A DNA stretch of 64,000 nucleotides from Flavobacterium humi (GCF_004745595.1 NZ_SRLH01000003.1:372001-436000), one strand, 5' to 3'; counted from the stretch's first letter, positions 9,230 to 17,565 are shown. Program-made: numbers and translations. The notes: generated by a model not told the origin, from the letters alone.

Positions 9230-9300
9230 GGCGTCGTGGCCGAGCGGCTAGGCTGGGCTCTGCAAAAGCTCCTACTCCGGTTCGAATCCGGACGATGCCT
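9230..9300 (+). tRNA. tRNA-Cys (anticodon GCA)
   Basis: A full cloverleaf can be folded. The acceptor stem GGCGTCG pairs with CGATGCC (one G-T pair). The D arm is GCC...GGC, and the anticodon arm is GGGCT / AGCTC around the loop CTGCAAA with anticodon GCA. The T arm is TCCGG-TTCGAAT-CCGGA. The discriminator base is T, as expected for tRNA-Cys. No CCA is encoded. It is followed by a hairpin terminator and by three copies of its own 3' end. Confidence 0.96.
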
Positions 9301-9308
9301 CAAGGAAA

Positions 9309-9334
9309 GAGATACGAAAGTGTCTCTTTTTTTT
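9309..9334 (+). terminator. Intrinsic terminator of tRNA-Cys (repeat unit 1)
   Basis: A 7-bp stem GAGATAC / GTGTCTC with a GAAA loop, then eight T, starting 9 bases after the tRNA. Confidence 0.9.
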
Positions 9335-9395
9335 ATGTTTTATTTTTTTAAAAAATAAATTAAATGGAAAGTTCGAATCCGGACGATACATGAGG

Positions 9396-9422
9396 AGAGA
9401 TGTGAAAATGTCTCTTTTTTTT
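9396..9422 (+). terminator. Terminator hairpin in repeat unit 2
   Basis: Stem AGAGATGT / ATGTCTCT with a GAAA loop and eight T. This is a duplicated copy of the tRNA terminator. Confidence 0.8.
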
Positions 9423-9483
9423 ATGTTTTATTTTTAGGAAAAATAATTTAAATAGGAAGTTCGAATCCGGACGATACATGAGG

Positions 9484-9510
9484 AGAGATGTGAAAATGTC
9501 TCTTTTTTTT
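9484..9510 (+). terminator. Terminator hairpin in repeat unit 3
   Basis: The same stem and GAAA loop as unit 2, followed by eight T. Confidence 0.8.
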
Positions 9511-9573
9511 ATGTCTTATTTTTAGGAAAATAAGTTAAATAGGAAGTTCGAATCCGGACGGTGCCTCAAGAAA

Positions 9574-9598
9574 AGATACGAAAGTGTCTCTTTTTTTT
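9574..9598 (+). terminator. Terminator hairpin in repeat unit 4
   Basis: A shorter stem, AGATAC / GTGTCT, with a GAAA loop and eight T; part of the GAG start of the stem seen in unit 1 is lost. Confidence 0.75.
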
Positions 9599-9700
9599 AT
9601 AGTTAATTACAAATTAGCCATATTTTGATAATTGAAAATTAAACTAGATTTTATAGTTATTTTTTCAATTGTACGGGTATTTAATTTGTAAGAAGGCATA

Positions 9701-9727
9701 AAAAAACCTCTCAATTAGGAGAGGTTT
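9701..9727 (-). terminator. Intrinsic terminator of the LysE-type gene
   Basis: A 9-bp stem AAACCTCTC / GAGAGGTTT with a 6-base loop. On the minus strand it runs into a T stretch, 22 bases after the stop at 9750. Confidence 0.85.
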
Positions 9728-9749
9728 GATTTGATAAAAAATATAAAAT

Positions 9750-10436
9750 TTATTTCTTCTCTATCTTCTCAATAGTGTCTTTTACAAATTGCTTATCGCT
9801 TGGAAACCAGCCCTGAACCAATAAAACAACACCGAAAACAACCAACAAGATACTGCTTGCCTTTTTGATTTTGATGATGTTTGAAGGGGTTAGTTTGTTC
9901 CGTAACTGTTTGGCTAAAAGGATCTTTCCCACGTCTGTAGCCAGGTAAGAAAGGATGACTGTGGTGAAAAACCAAACAACATTAGTTACGTCCATTTGTA
10001 ATTTCGGGACAAAAGTAATGATGATCAGCAGCCAAAAACCCAAAACACCGATATTGATGAAATTGAGCAAAAATCCTTTGATAAATAAGCTGAAATAATC
10101 CTTTTTTATCAATTCGACTACTTCGGCATCCTCATCAATGTTTTTTCTTGCCTTACGCAGCTTAAAAAAAGAAATAAGCCCATAGGTAAGCATAATGATC
10201 CCACCGAAAATAAACAAGGCAGGATCGTCTTTTAAACTTTGGATTAAACGGTAACTTCCCAAATACGCCACACCGATAAAAAAAACATCGGCCAGGACCA
10301 CTCCAATATCAAAGAAGAAAGCCGCGCGGAAGCCTTTGGTAATACTGGTTTCCAACAGTACAAAAAAAACAGGTCCGATCATGAAACTTAAAAATATTCC
10401 TAATGGGATTCCGTTGCTTAAAATGTATTGTATCAT
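9750..10436 (-). CDS. LysE/RhtB-family exporter
   Basis: 228 residues with about six hydrophobic helices in the layout of the LysE superfamily. The conserved GPVFFVLLETSITKGFRAAF lies in the first helix pair. A charged cytoplasmic loop around residues 95-115 (RKARKNIDEDAEVV) precedes the second set of helices. The family exports amino acids or other small solutes across the inner membrane; the substrate cannot be read from sequence. It lies 51 bases after the GIN-domain gene and 740 bases after rnr on the same strand, and no clear promoter is seen in between, so it may be the last gene of an rnr operon. Confidence 0.88.
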   Translation of the reverse strand: MIQYILSNGIPLGIFLSFMIGPVFFVLLETSITKGFRAAFFFDIGVVLADVFFIGVAYLGSYRLIQSLKDDPALFIFGGIIMLTYGLISFFKLRKARKNIDEDAEVVELIKKDYFSLFIKGFLLNFINIGVLGFWLLIIITFVPKLQMDVTNVVWFFTTVILSYLATDVGKILLAKQLRNKLTPSNIIKIKKASSILLVVFGVVLLVQGWFPSDKQFVKDTIEKIEKK

Positions 10437-10487
10437 AGACTGTATTTAGTGAATCGGCAAGTTAAAGTTTATAATTCAAAAATTAAA

Positions 10488-11159
10488 CTATCTTTTGCTC
10501 AAAATGATATTTCCACCCAAAATTGTTTTCTGGTTGACTTGTTTCGGATTGCCGTAAATGGTAATGCTTCCGCCGGCCCGTACTTTGGCATCGACCAGGT
10601 CTGCAGCGGTAACATCTGCACTTCCGCCGGCATTTACAGATACGGTAGCTTGTGAAGCCTTGCATTCCTTCGCTTCTAAAATACCACCCGAATTAATTAC
10701 AACAGCCAGGTTTTCAGTACTTCCGGTTAGTTTGACAACGGCTCCATTGGACGATTTTACCGAAATTTTCTTCGCCTGCACAGTAACTTTTATCTGCGAT
10801 CCTTCCTTGGCAATCAAATTAAAATTAATGGATTCCAAAGGAGTTTCACAAGAAATATAAGAACCTTCGTTAGCTTCAAGCCCTTCTATTTTCTTAAAAT
10901 AAACCTTGGCCACGATATCTTCTCCTTTGAGCAATTTACCCAAAGGCATCCTGATTTTCAATTCACTGTTGGCATTGACAATTTCTACTTCATCGGATAA
11001 TTTACCGGTAATTTCAATTTTGTTTTCTGTGGAAGCAATCAGCTGCACCGATATTTTATCGAAAGCGGTAACTTTATCAAAATCACCTAAATTCTTGGTA
11101 ACCTGGGCGGAAACAAAAGTAGTAACCGATACAAACGAAAGGATCAATAGTTTTTTCAT
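10488..11159 (-). CDS. Exported GIN-domain (DUF2807) protein
   Basis: 223 residues. The signal peptide ends at TTFVSAQ. The rest is a right-handed beta-helix-like series of short repeats. Each rung has a Gly/Ser/Ala turn, such as SSNGAVVKLTGS, INSGGILEAKEC and VNAGGSADVTAAD. These are the hallmarks of the GIN or head domain (DUF2807) common in Bacteroidetes and found in cell-surface or periplasmic proteins of unknown role. It starts 16 bases after the rnr stop, so the two are very probably cotranscribed. Confidence 0.88.
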   Translation of the reverse strand: MKKLLILSFVSVTTFVSAQVTKNLGDFDKVTAFDKISVQLIASTENKIEITGKLSDEVEIVNANSELKIRMPLGKLLKGEDIVAKVYFKKIEGLEANEGSYISCETPLESINFNLIAKEGSQIKVTVQAKKISVKSSNGAVVKLTGSTENLAVVINSGGILEAKECKASQATVSVNAGGSADVTAADLVDAKVRAGGSITIYGNPKQVNQKTILGGNIILSKR

Positions 11160-11175
11160 AAAAAGGGATTTTACA

Positions 11176-13356
11176 TTATTCTTTTTTTCTTAAAAAATGA
11201 AAATCTAGTTGTTTTTTTACTAAATCAGCATTTTTAACTGTAACGTAAACTTCGTCGCCTAATTGCAAAAGTTTCTTTGAAATTTCTCCAACCAAGGCAT
11301 ATTGCTTTTCATCAAAAGTATAATAATCGTCTTTTATTTCCCGGATACGGACCATTCCTTCGCACTTGTTTTCAATGATTTCAACATAAATCCCCCATTC
11401 GGTCACACCGGAAATCACACCTAAAAACTCTTGGTCCTTATGGTCCTGCATGTATTTGACTTGCATATATTTGATAGAATCACGTTCTGCATTGGTCGCT
11501 AAACTTTCCATATTGGATGAATGGGCACATTTTTCTTCGTAAAGATCCTGGTCTACTGATTTTCCTCCGTCCAGGTAATACTGCAGCAAGCGGTGCACCA
11601 TAACGTCAGGATAACGCCTGATGGGAGAAGTAAAATGCGAGTAATACTCAAATGCCAAACCATAATGGCCAATGTTCTCCGTAGAATAAGCCGCTTTGCT
11701 CATGGTCCTGATAGCCAAGGTATCAATCAGGTTTTGCTCTTTTTTTCCATTGACATCTTCCATCAATTGGTTTAAAGATTTGGAGATATTTTTGGTATCG
11801 CGCAAATCGAGCTTGTAACCAAACTTGGAGATAACACCTTGCATCGCAAAAAGCTTGTCTTCGTTAGGTTCGTCATGGATCCTGTACACAAATGTTTTCT
11901 TTTGTTTCCCGATATATTCTGCTACTTTCCGGTTGGCCAAAAGCATGAATTCTTCGATAAGATGATTGGCATCTTTGCTTTGTTTGAAATACACACCGAT
12001 AGGTTCCGCATTTTCATTCAGGTTGAATTTCACTTCCACTTTATCAAAAGAAATTGCACCGTTGTTCATACGGTTCCTTCTTAAAATCTTGGCCAGTTCG
12101 TCTAATTTTAAAGTAGCTTCCACCAAATCATCCGAAACAATATAATCACTTCCGGTTAAGGAAATTTCTGCCGGGATGGTATTGGATTTTGTTTCGATAA
12201 TATGCTGGGCCTCTTCATAGGCAAACCTTTGATCGGAATAGATAACCGTCCTTCCAAACCATTGGTTCATCACCTGTGCTTTTTCATTGATTTCGAAAAT
12301 AGCCGAAAACGTATATTTTTCTTCGTTCGGACGCAGTGAGCAGGCAAAATTTGACAATACTTCAGGCAACATCGGAACCACACGGTCTACCAAATAAACC
12401 GAAGTCCCACGCTGGTACGCTTCGTCATCTAAAATAGTCCCTTCCTGCAGATAGTATGAAACATCGGCAATATGGATACCAATTTCGTAGTGTCCGTTCT
12501 CCAGTTTTTTGAAAGATAAGGCATCGTCAAAATCCTTGGCATCTTTCGGGTCGATCGTATAGGTAAGGGTTTGCCTCATATCACGGCGCTTTGCAATTTC
12601 GCTTTCTTCAATGGAAGTGTCCAATTTTTGGGCATATACTTCTACCTCTACAGGAAAGTCATAAGGCAAACCATATTCGGCAAGAATGGCATGGATTTCG
12701 GTATCGTGCTCTCCTGGTTTTCCCAGTACTTTCAGAATGGTACCAAAGGGAGAATCGGCTTTTTTGGGCCAATCTTCAATTTTGGCAATTACCACATCTC
12801 CATTTTGTGCATCGCCTATTTTATCTTTAGGGATAAAAATATCGGTATACATTTTGGCATTGGCCGTAGACACAAAAGCGAAATTCTTCTGGATGTCTAT
12901 AACACCTACAAATTCCGTTTTGGCCCTTTCGATCACTTCAATCACTTCCGCTTCCGGGCGTTTTCCTTTGCGGCGGTTATACACATACACTTTGACTTTA
13001 TCATTATCCAAGGCATGGTTTAAATTATTGGTCGGGATAAAAACATCATCCTCAAAATCTTCCGAAATAAAATAAGCGGTTTTGCGGGAAGTCATATCGA
13101 TTGTCCCTTCGTAATAATCCTGGCTCATGGCTTTTACCAGGTATTTCCCGGGTTCGGATTCGATAATCTGTTTTTTCGATTCCAGCAATTTTAAATCTCT
13201 GATAATTTCATTTCTACTTTTGGTATCGTCAACATCTAAAATAGCAGCAATTTGTTTGTAATTAAAAGCTTTGTTTGCGTTTTGTGAAAGTATTTTTAAA
13301 ATCTTTGAAGAGAAATCTTTTGGCTTGGAACCAAACTTTTTTGGTTTTTTACTCAT
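11176..13356 (-). CDS. rnr: Ribonuclease R
   Basis: Processive 3'-5' exoribonuclease for structured RNA. 726 residues from the ATG at 13356 (another ATG lies two codons upstream). A winged-helix-like N-terminal region (about 15-75) is followed by cold-shock OB domains (about 80-230). The RNB catalytic domain (about 250-585) carries YTIDPKDAKDFDDA, the four-Asp metal-binding motif, near residue 265. An S1 domain lies at about 640-725. The domain order and length fit RNase R rather than RNase II. It is divergent from rpiB across the candidate origin and is followed closely by the GIN-domain gene. Confidence 0.95.
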   Translation of the reverse strand: MSKKPKKFGSKPKDFSSKILKILSQNANKAFNYKQIAAILDVDDTKSRNEIIRDLKLLESKKQIIESEPGKYLVKAMSQDYYEGTIDMTSRKTAYFISEDFEDDVFIPTNNLNHALDNDKVKVYVYNRRKGKRPEAEVIEVIERAKTEFVGVIDIQKNFAFVSTANAKMYTDIFIPKDKIGDAQNGDVVIAKIEDWPKKADSPFGTILKVLGKPGEHDTEIHAILAEYGLPYDFPVEVEVYAQKLDTSIEESEIAKRRDMRQTLTYTIDPKDAKDFDDALSFKKLENGHYEIGIHIADVSYYLQEGTILDDEAYQRGTSVYLVDRVVPMLPEVLSNFACSLRPNEEKYTFSAIFEINEKAQVMNQWFGRTVIYSDQRFAYEEAQHIIETKSNTIPAEISLTGSDYIVSDDLVEATLKLDELAKILRRNRMNNGAISFDKVEVKFNLNENAEPIGVYFKQSKDANHLIEEFMLLANRKVAEYIGKQKKTFVYRIHDEPNEDKLFAMQGVISKFGYKLDLRDTKNISKSLNQLMEDVNGKKEQNLIDTLAIRTMSKAAYSTENIGHYGLAFEYYSHFTSPIRRYPDVMVHRLLQYYLDGGKSVDQDLYEEKCAHSSNMESLATNAERDSIKYMQVKYMQDHKDQEFLGVISGVTEWGIYVEIIENKCEGMVRIREIKDDYYTFDEKQYALVGEISKKLLQLGDEVYVTVKNADLVKKQLDFHFLRKKE

Positions 13357-13890
13357 AGTCATTTTCTAATATTCCTGAAAATTACAAAATACTATCCAGT
13401 ATTCGGTAAATGCCAGCTACATTTAAATAAAATATAACTTTTTAAAAATAAAAATTTTTTAAAAACTCAAAGTTTTCAACATACATCTAAAAGAAGAAAA
13501 AAAGAATTTTTTAAAATTTAAAATTTTGGTGGTTATGATAGGGTGTTGATAATGGCAATAACTTTTCAAAAAGCAATACGATTCTTGAGTTATACATTTT
13601 TATCTTGGTTTATTAACATAATATTAATAGTTTAAAGACTTCATTTTAAAGGCTTTCTGAAAAGCTATCAACAACTGTTAACAATCTGGAAAACGCTTTT
13701 TTTGTAAATAAGTTTTAGTGTTGATTTTGTTAACAACCCCTCTTTTCCACACTGATAAATAATCTAAAAATTCCCGAAACTTTATTTGGTTTTTCCATTC
13801 CGGTTTTGGATTACGATTTTAATCGATACGACCAAGAAATAGTTCTAATTTTCTATTTAAAGTTGTTAACATTTGGTGTTAATTTAATAT

Positions 13891-13907
13891 TAACTGATTA
13901 TCAGTTA
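13891..13907. repeat. Perfect inverted repeat in the candidate origin
   Basis: TAACTGA-TTA-TCAGTTA, a 7-base arm with a 3-base centre. It lies between the third and fourth TGTTAACA copies, so a protein-binding site is possible. Confidence 0.6.
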
Positions 13908-14045
13908 GTTACAATTTAATGTTAACATTACAATAATTTAACAATTTTGATACAAAAACCGCATTGATTTTCAGCAACTTATGCTTAAAGTAAATTTCCG
14001 TTGCAGAAACAAATCGGGCTACGAACAATTCACAATATCTTTTGG

Positions 14046-14053
14046 TAAATTTG
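14046..14053 (+). promoter_or_regulatory. Bacteroidetes -7 element for rpiB
   Basis: TAAATTTG, a full match to TAnnTTTG, 22 bases before the rpiB start. Confidence 0.6.
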
Positions 14054-14075
14054 CACAAACTAATAGCACACTCTT

Positions 14076-14507
14076 ATGAAAATATCCATTGGAAATGACC
14101 ACGCCGGACCGGAATATAAAAAAGCGATTATCGAACATTTGGAAAATCAGGGACATACGGTTATCAACCACGGGACCGATACTTTTGAAAGTGTTGATTA
14201 TCCAGATTTCGGCCATGCTGTTGCCTCAGATGTAGAAAATCAAAAAGCGGATTTCGGTATTGTGATTTGCGGTTCCGGGAACGGGATTGCCATTACGGCA
14301 AATAAGCATCAGGGTGTCCGGGCGGCACTTTGCTGGATCAATGAAATTGCCGCTTTGGCACGCCAGCATAATGATGCCAATATTATTAGCATCCCGGCAC
14401 GGTATACCAATATCAAGCAAGCTGTGGAAATGGTCGAAACATTCCTCACCACAGATTTTGAAGGCGGGCGCCACGCTACCAGGGTTGATAAAATTGCCTG
14501 CCGGTAA
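14076..14507 (+). CDS. rpiB: Ribose-5-phosphate isomerase B
   Basis: Interconverts ribose 5-phosphate and ribulose 5-phosphate in the pentose phosphate pathway. 143 residues, the normal length. Family features are the N-terminal ISIGNDHAG, then YPDFGHAVA around residue 48, the catalytic loop VICGSGNGIAI with the active-site Cys near residue 69, and NDANIISIPAR toward the end. First gene to the right of the candidate origin; tex follows after 50 bases, possibly in the same transcript. Confidence 0.95.
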   Translation: MKISIGNDHAGPEYKKAIIEHLENQGHTVINHGTDTFESVDYPDFGHAVASDVENQKADFGIVICGSGNGIAITANKHQGVRAALCWINEIAALARQHNDANIISIPARYTNIKQAVEMVETFLTTDFEGGRHATRVDKIACR

Positions 14508-14557
14508 TTTTCAGGCAACCAAAGCTAAAACCCCATAAGTCAAACAAACCATTTCTA

Positions 14558-16681
14558 ATGACCAGTATAGAATACATCCTGAAGTCTGTTGCCACGGCTT
14601 CCAAAAACATAGAAGCCACGCTTCAATTATTGTCAGAAGATTGCACGATCCCTTTCATCGCTCGTTACCGGAAAGATAAGACCGGAAACCTTGATGAGGT
14701 TCAGATCGAGCAGATTGCCAAATCCAAAAAGCAGTTTGATGACATTGTAAAACGAAAAGAAAGCATCCTCAAATCAATCGAGGAGCAAAATGCGCTCACG
14801 CCCGAATTAGGGCAAAAAATCAGGAACAGTTTCGATTTGCAGGAGCTGGAAGACTTCTACCTGCCGTATAAAAAGAAGAAAAAAACCAAAGCGGACGTTG
14901 CCCGTGAAAACGGATTGGAGCCTTTGGCCAAAATAATCATGGGCCAGCGCAACGATGATATCGAATACCTGGCGTCCCAATACCTGAACGATAAAGTAGT
15001 CAACGAAGACGATGCCCTGCAAGGAGCACGCGACATTATCGCTGAATGGATCAATGAAAACATCTACATCAGGAAAACACTCAGAAGGGTTTTCCAACGC
15101 AAGGCGGTCATTGCTGCCAAAGTGGTAAAAACCAAGAAAGACGATGAAGCGGCGCAAAAATTCTCGCAGTATTTTGACTGGTCCGAGCCATTGTCCAAAA
15201 CACCTTCGCATCGGTTATTGGCGATGCTCCGTGCCGAAAACGAAGGATTTATCAAACTTTCGGTAGATGTTGAAAAAGAAGAGGCCATCGATTTTATCGA
15301 AGAGAATATTATCAAATCGAACAACGATACGACAGAACACCTTCAGCTAGCCATAAAAGACAGTTACAAACGGTTGCTGGAACCGGCAATTTCCAATGAA
15401 ACGCTCCAGGAAGCCAAGGAAAAAGCGGATATCAATTCGATCCAGGTTTTTGCGGCCAATTTAAGCCAGCTGCTTTTGGCTTCGCCATTGGGGGAAAAAA
15501 GAATCCTGGCTCTGGATCCTGGTTTCAGGACAGGCTGCAAAGTGGTGTGCCTGGATGAAAAAGGAGATTTGCTGTATAACGAAACGATTTTTCCGCACGC
15601 CCCGCAGAACGAGACAACGATGGCGATGAAAAAAATCCGTTCCATGGTAAACGCATATAATATAGAAGCCATTTCAATTGGAAACGGGACCGCTTCAAGA
15701 GAGACGGAATTTTTCATCAAAAAAATAGCTTTTGATAAGCCTGTCCAGGTTTTTGTGGTTTCCGAAGCCGGAGCATCAGTGTATTCCGCCTCCAAAATCG
15801 CCAGGGAAGAATTCCCGAATTACGATGTCACTGTCCGCGGTTCGGTTTCTATCGGAAGGCGATTGTCCGACCCGTTGGCCGAATTGGTAAAAATAGATCC
15901 AAAATCGATCGGTGTAGGACAATACCAGCACGATGTGGACCAGACCAAATTAAAGGAAGAGCTGGACAATACGGTTATCCGCTGCGTAAACTCGGTAGGG
16001 GTCAATATCAACACAGCCAGTAAATCGTTATTGAGCTATGTTTCCGGAATCGGTGAAAAAATGGCGGAAAATATCGTGGCTTTCCGAAGCGAAAACGGCC
16101 CGTTCGAAGACCGTAAACAATTAAAAAAAGTACCAAGGCTGGGCGAGAAAGCCTTTCAGCAAGCGGCAGCTTTTATCCGGATACGCGACGCCAAAAACCC
16201 GCTGGACAATTCGGCTGTGCATCCCGAAGCGTATGGCATAGTTGAAAAAATGGCCAAAGATTTAGGTATAAAAGTAAACGAACTTATTGCCAATCCGTCC
16301 AAAATTTCATTGGTAAAACCGGAAAATTACACCACGGGCGATATTGGGATTTTAGGTTTGAAAGACATTCTCAAGGAATTGGAAAAACCAGGCCTGGATC
16401 CGAGGAAAGCTGCAAAAGTGTTTGAGTTTGACCCGAATGTGACTACCATAAAAGATGTGCGTTCGGGCATGATATTACCAGGTATTGTCAATAACATTAC
16501 AAATTTCGGCTGTTTTGTCGATATCGGGATCAAGGAAAGCGGGCTGGTGCACATTTCGCAGCTCAAGGCCGGTTTTGTTTCGGATGTGAATGAAGTGGTA
16601 AAGCTCCACCAGCACGTCCAGGTCAAGGTAACCGAAGTTGACGAAGACCGCAAACGCATCCAATTGAGCATGATCCTCTAA
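14558..16681 (+). CDS. tex: Tex-family RNA-binding transcriptional accessory protein
   Basis: 707 residues with the full Tex order. A helical N-terminal part is followed by a YqgF/RNase H-like domain beginning near residue 315 (ILALDPGFRTGCK). Helix-hairpin-helix repeats lie at about 480-550 (VSGIGEKMAENIV), and an S1 RNA-binding domain at about 635-705 (GMILPGIVNNITNFGCFVDIG). Tex proteins bind nucleic acid and affect transcription; the exact role in Flavobacteria is not known. Convergent with tatA and closed by a strong terminator. Confidence 0.95.
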   Translation: MTSIEYILKSVATASKNIEATLQLLSEDCTIPFIARYRKDKTGNLDEVQIEQIAKSKKQFDDIVKRKESILKSIEEQNALTPELGQKIRNSFDLQELEDFYLPYKKKKKTKADVARENGLEPLAKIIMGQRNDDIEYLASQYLNDKVVNEDDALQGARDIIAEWINENIYIRKTLRRVFQRKAVIAAKVVKTKKDDEAAQKFSQYFDWSEPLSKTPSHRLLAMLRAENEGFIKLSVDVEKEEAIDFIEENIIKSNNDTTEHLQLAIKDSYKRLLEPAISNETLQEAKEKADINSIQVFAANLSQLLLASPLGEKRILALDPGFRTGCKVVCLDEKGDLLYNETIFPHAPQNETTMAMKKIRSMVNAYNIEAISIGNGTASRETEFFIKKIAFDKPVQVFVVSEAGASVYSASKIAREEFPNYDVTVRGSVSIGRRLSDPLAELVKIDPKSIGVGQYQHDVDQTKLKEELDNTVIRCVNSVGVNINTASKSLLSYVSGIGEKMAENIVAFRSENGPFEDRKQLKKVPRLGEKAFQQAAAFIRIRDAKNPLDNSAVHPEAYGIVEKMAKDLGIKVNELIANPSKISLVKPENYTTGDIGILGLKDILKELEKPGLDPRKAAKVFEFDPNVTTIKDVRSGMILPGIVNNITNFGCFVDIGIKESGLVHISQLKAGFVSDVNEVVKLHQHVQVKVTEVDEDRKRIQLSMIL

Positions 16682-16687
16682 ATTAAA

Positions 16688-16721
16688 AAATCCCAAACGT
16701 TACCGGTAACATTTGGGATTT
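16688..16721. terminator. Bidirectional intrinsic terminator between tex and tatA
   Basis: A long stem, AAATCCCAAA-GTTA paired with TAAC-TTTGGGATTT with one mismatch, around a CCGG centre. A and T flanks on both sides allow it to act for tex (plus) and tatA (minus). Confidence 0.8.
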
Positions 16722-16752
16722 GTATTTTTACCCGAAAACGGGAAAGAGAAAT

Positions 16753-16932
16753 TTATTCCTTAGTTTCTTCCTTTTTTGAATCTGCAGGTTTGTCTTCGCC
16801 TTTTGCAGCGTCTTTAAATTCTTTGATTCCGGTTCCTAGACCTTTCATCAATTCCGGAATTTTCTTACCTCCAAAAAGCAATAAAACAATAACCAGTATA
16901 ACAATAATCTCTGTAGCTCCTAATCTTCCCAT
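16753..16932 (-). CDS. tatA: Sec-independent translocase subunit TatA
   Basis: 59 residues. The N-terminus [20 protein letters not shown] is a single membrane helix with the usual conserved polar residue near its start. It is followed by the hinge [20 protein letters not shown], which begins the amphipathic helix, and an acidic and lysine-rich tail. This is the TatA/E pattern: Phe-Gly before a basic amphipathic helix. TatA forms the pore for folded twin-arginine substrates. tatC is not in the window. It has its own promoter at 16976-16983. Confidence 0.93.
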   Translation of the reverse strand: MGRLGATEIIVILVIVLLLFGGKKIPELMKGLGTGIKEFKDAAKGEDKPADSKKEETKE

Positions 16933-16975
16933 AACTTATAAATTCTGCTCGCGCAAGTGTTTAAAAAATATTAAG

Positions 16976-16983
16976 CAAATATA
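16976..16983 (-). promoter_or_regulatory. Bacteroidetes -7 element for tatA
   Basis: Reads TATATTTG on the minus strand, a full match to TAnnTTTG, 43 bases upstream of the ATG at 16932. Confidence 0.6.
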
Positions 16984-17056
16984 CCAAAGAATTTAACAAA
17001 CCATTATTTTTTAACGATTTATTATTAGTAGCAAACTAATAAGCCCTTCTAATTCT

Positions 17057-17064
17057 TATCTTTG
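17057..17064 (+). promoter_or_regulatory. Bacteroidetes -7 element for the M23-N-like gene
   Basis: TATCTTTG, a full match to TAnnTTTG, 18 bases before the ATG at 17083. The in-frame codon at 17062 lies inside it and so cannot be the start. Confidence 0.65.
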
Positions 17065-17082
17065 TGGGATAGTTTAGTATTT

Positions 17083-17565
17083 ATGTCAGAAAAAAGATTA
17101 AAACGAAAAGCGTTCCTAAATAAAATTACCGCCAAAAACAGGCTGGTTATTTTAAATGAAGATACTTTTGAAGAAATTTTTTCTTTCAAACTCAACATTA
17201 TCAACGTTTTTATTGCTGCGACCATTGGCGCTATTTTCCTGATTTCGGTTACGAGTTACATTATTGCCTTTACGCCGCTGCGGGAATATATTCCGGGATA
17301 TGCTTCCACAAAATTGAAAAAGGATGCCATCGTTTTGGGCCTGAAATCCGATTCGCTCGAATTTGCCCTGAAAAAGAACGATGCCTATATCCAGTCTGTT
17401 AAAAAAGTGCTTACCGGCGATCTGGAATATGCGAAAGTCAACAAGGATTCCATCATGGCTTCTGAATATGTAGATCCTTCCGAATATAATTTCGAAGCTT
17501 CGAAAGAAGAATTGGAATTGCGCAAACAGGTTGAGGAAGAAGCCCAGAAAAACAAAAAGAAATAG
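17083..17565 (+). CDS. Membrane-anchored protein resembling the N-terminus of flavobacterial M23 peptidases
   Basis: 160 residues from the ATG at 17083. A basic cytoplasmic start (SEKRLKRKAFLNK) and the segment RLVILNEDTFEEIFSFKL precede one membrane helix (about residues 40-65). The periplasmic segment FTPLREYIPGYAS and a helical, charged tail ending in EEEAQKNKKK follow. From memory, the ILNEDTFEE and PLREYIPGY blocks also occur at the N-terminus of full-length M23 metallopeptidases of Flavobacteria. Here the frame stops before any LytM catalytic domain, and no HxxxD or HxH motif is present. It is either a degenerate peptidase or a stand-alone membrane adaptor. It lies 51 bases before the GH3 gene, probably in one operon. 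Confidence 0.7.
   Translation: MSEKRLKRKAFLNKITAKNRLVILNEDTFEEIFSFKLNIINVFIAATIGAIFLISVTSYIIAFTPLREYIPGYASTKLKKDAIVLGLKSDSLEFALKKNDAYIQSVKKVLTGDLEYAKVNKDSIMASEYVDPSEYNFEASKEELELRKQVEEEAQKNKKK

Larger units (their letters stand above)
9280..9599 (+). repeat. Tandem repeat of the tRNA-Cys 3' end plus terminator
   Basis: Four units begin with GTTCGAATCCGGACG, at 9280 (inside the tRNA), 9371, 9459 and 9546, giving spacings of 91, 88 and 87 bases. Each unit contains the last 20 or so bases of the tRNA, a hairpin with a GAAA loop, a run of eight T, and an A/T-rich spacer with a conserved ATGTTTTATTTTT-like core. Units 2 and 3 share changes in the acceptor part (GATACATGAGG), while unit 4 is again close to the genuine tRNA end (GGTGCCTCAAG). 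None of the three extra units can fold as a tRNA. Confidence 0.92.
9301..9749. other. Gene-free stretch after tRNA-Cys
   Basis: 449 bases without a protein gene. It holds the tRNA 3'-end repeats with four terminators up to 9599, then about 100 bases of A/T-rich sequence with no feature I can name, then the terminator of the LysE-type gene. Confidence 0.7.
13357..14075. other. AT-rich gene-free region, candidate replication origin (oriC)
   Basis: About 720 bases between divergent rnr and rpiB with no coding frame. It contains four copies of the palindrome TGTTAACA (13676, 13728, 13864, 13920). TGTTGATAA at 13544 and TTTTCCACA at 13743 are each one base from the DnaA box on one strand or the other, and CTATCAACA at 13665 is two bases off. 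There is also a 17-base inverted repeat at 13891-13907 and long A/T runs around 13440-13530 that could unwind. Gene direction changes here: 7 of 10 genes to the left run leftward, and 42 of 50 to the right run rightward. dnaA is not in the window. This is inference. Confidence 0.5.

Noticed and set aside
9371..9599. Three further tRNA genes after tRNA-Cys
   Set aside because: Only the T-arm half and acceptor end are repeated; no D arm, anticodon arm or 5' acceptor strand is present.
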